This document shows, one piece after another, positions 5,622-5,748 of a DNA stretch of 5,748 nucleotides (its first letter is position 1; each line of letters starts with the position of its first letter). The DNA lies in the NCBI GenBank assembly GCA_947303145.1, contig CAMYXB010000060.1, positions 1-5,748 on the forward strand. Direction: 5' to 3'. A program made the translations under genes and the position numbers. Below the pieces are notes generated by a model. It was not told where the DNA came from. It saw only the letters and a list, made by a program, of their open reading frames with translations, and did not search any database. The stretch is from an uncultured Clostridia bacterium. Its GTDB lineage: Bacteria > Bacillota > Clostridia > Christensenellales > UBA1242.

Positions 5622-5671
5622 CAAATTTTTCGCTTTTTTCAAAAATTTGTGCAGAGTGCACAAGGTATTAT
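5622..5671. promoter_or_regulatory. Two overlapping inverted repeats and a -10-like box in the divergent region
   Basis: CAAATTTTT (5622-5630) and AAAAATTTG (5641-5649) form a 9-bp inverted repeat with a 10-base spacer. TTGTGCA (5647-5653) and TGCACAA (5657-5663) form a second, perfect 7-bp inverted repeat around GAG. TATTAT (5666-5671) follows and could be the -10 of the gene starting at 5699, although no good -35 is seen. The 7-bp repeat is well placed as an operator touching that promoter. No regulator is identified. Confidence 0.4.
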
Positions 5672-5698
5672 TGCTAGATTTTGGAGAATAATAATGAT

Positions 5699-5748
5699 AT
5701 GAGGGTTGGGGTGGTTGTTTTCTTTGTCGTGCTGGGAGGACTTTTTCT
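5699..5748 (+). CDS. Start of a gene with a hydrophobic, signal-like N-terminus (cut by window edge)
   Basis: ATG 5699 begins MRVGVVVFFVVLGGLF and the frame stays open to the window end. One positive charge followed by a run of V, F, L and G is typical of a signal peptide or first membrane segment. GGAG (5683-5686) lies 12 bases upstream, the same distance as in the divergent repeat protein gene. Another ATG at 5694 is closer to GGAG but gives only Met-Ile-stop, and its TGA overlaps the ATG at 5699. Only 16 complete codons are visible, so family and even reality of the gene are unproven. Confidence 0.45.
   Translation, partial: MRVGVVVFFVVLGGLF

Noticed and set aside
5478..5702. Plus-strand ORF running through the 15-C tract
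   Set aside because: It has no ribosome binding site, overlaps the repeat protein start and translates to low-complexity Pro/Phe/Ile sequence; it is a shadow of the intergenic DNA.
5675..5748. Minus-strand open frame entering from the right edge
   Set aside because: It translates to Lys/Thr/Pro-rich low-complexity sequence; the plus-strand start with a signal-like N-terminus and GGAG is more convincing.

Overview
The window looks like part of the chromosome of an AT-rich, low-GC Gram-positive bacterium, most likely of the Clostridia type. The evidence is a CwlD-like N-acetylmuramoyl-L-alanine amidase, PlsX, ribosomal protein bL9, consensus TTGACA/TAAAAT promoters, strong AGGAGG-type ribosome binding sites, and a Gram-positive-style secreted repeat protein. 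No phage, transposon, tRNA, rRNA or CRISPR features are visible. The class assignment is inference; no species is claimed.

Layout, left to right. Bases 2-190 hold the C-terminal end of an AlkD-like DNA alkylation repair protein, cut by the window edge. A T-tract-rich spacer (191-288) leads into a cwlD-like amidase (289-990, +). This converges on plsX (1109-2125, -). plsX and rplI (2263-2709, +) diverge from a compact control region carrying two back-to-back consensus promoters. rplI meets an unrecognised 318-residue protein gene (2706-3662, -) tail to tail, with overlapping stop codons. That gene diverges from a small coiled-coil protein gene (3744-4064, +). A perfect bidirectional terminator (4070-4107) follows. 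It separates the small gene from a 441-residue secreted beta-solenoid-like repeat protein (4208-5533, -). At the right edge a second gene begins (5699 onward, +) with a hydrophobic, signal-like start.

The most interesting part is the secreted repeat protein and its control region. Its promoter has a perfect TTGACA -35 element joined directly to an uninterrupted run of 15 G (15 C on the + strand), then several possible -10 hexamers. This is the architecture of a slipped-strand, phase-variable promoter. The same gene has 54-57 bp tandem repeats in its coding region. It also has a 70-bp-offset duplication at its 3' end that places a second copy of the C-terminal motif in another frame. Together these suggest a surface or exported protein whose expression, length and C-terminus can all vary.

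The remaining genes are housekeeping: phospholipid synthesis (plsX), ribosome structure (rplI), cell-wall processing (cwlD) and DNA repair. They appear as single transcription units in alternating orientations rather than as an operon.
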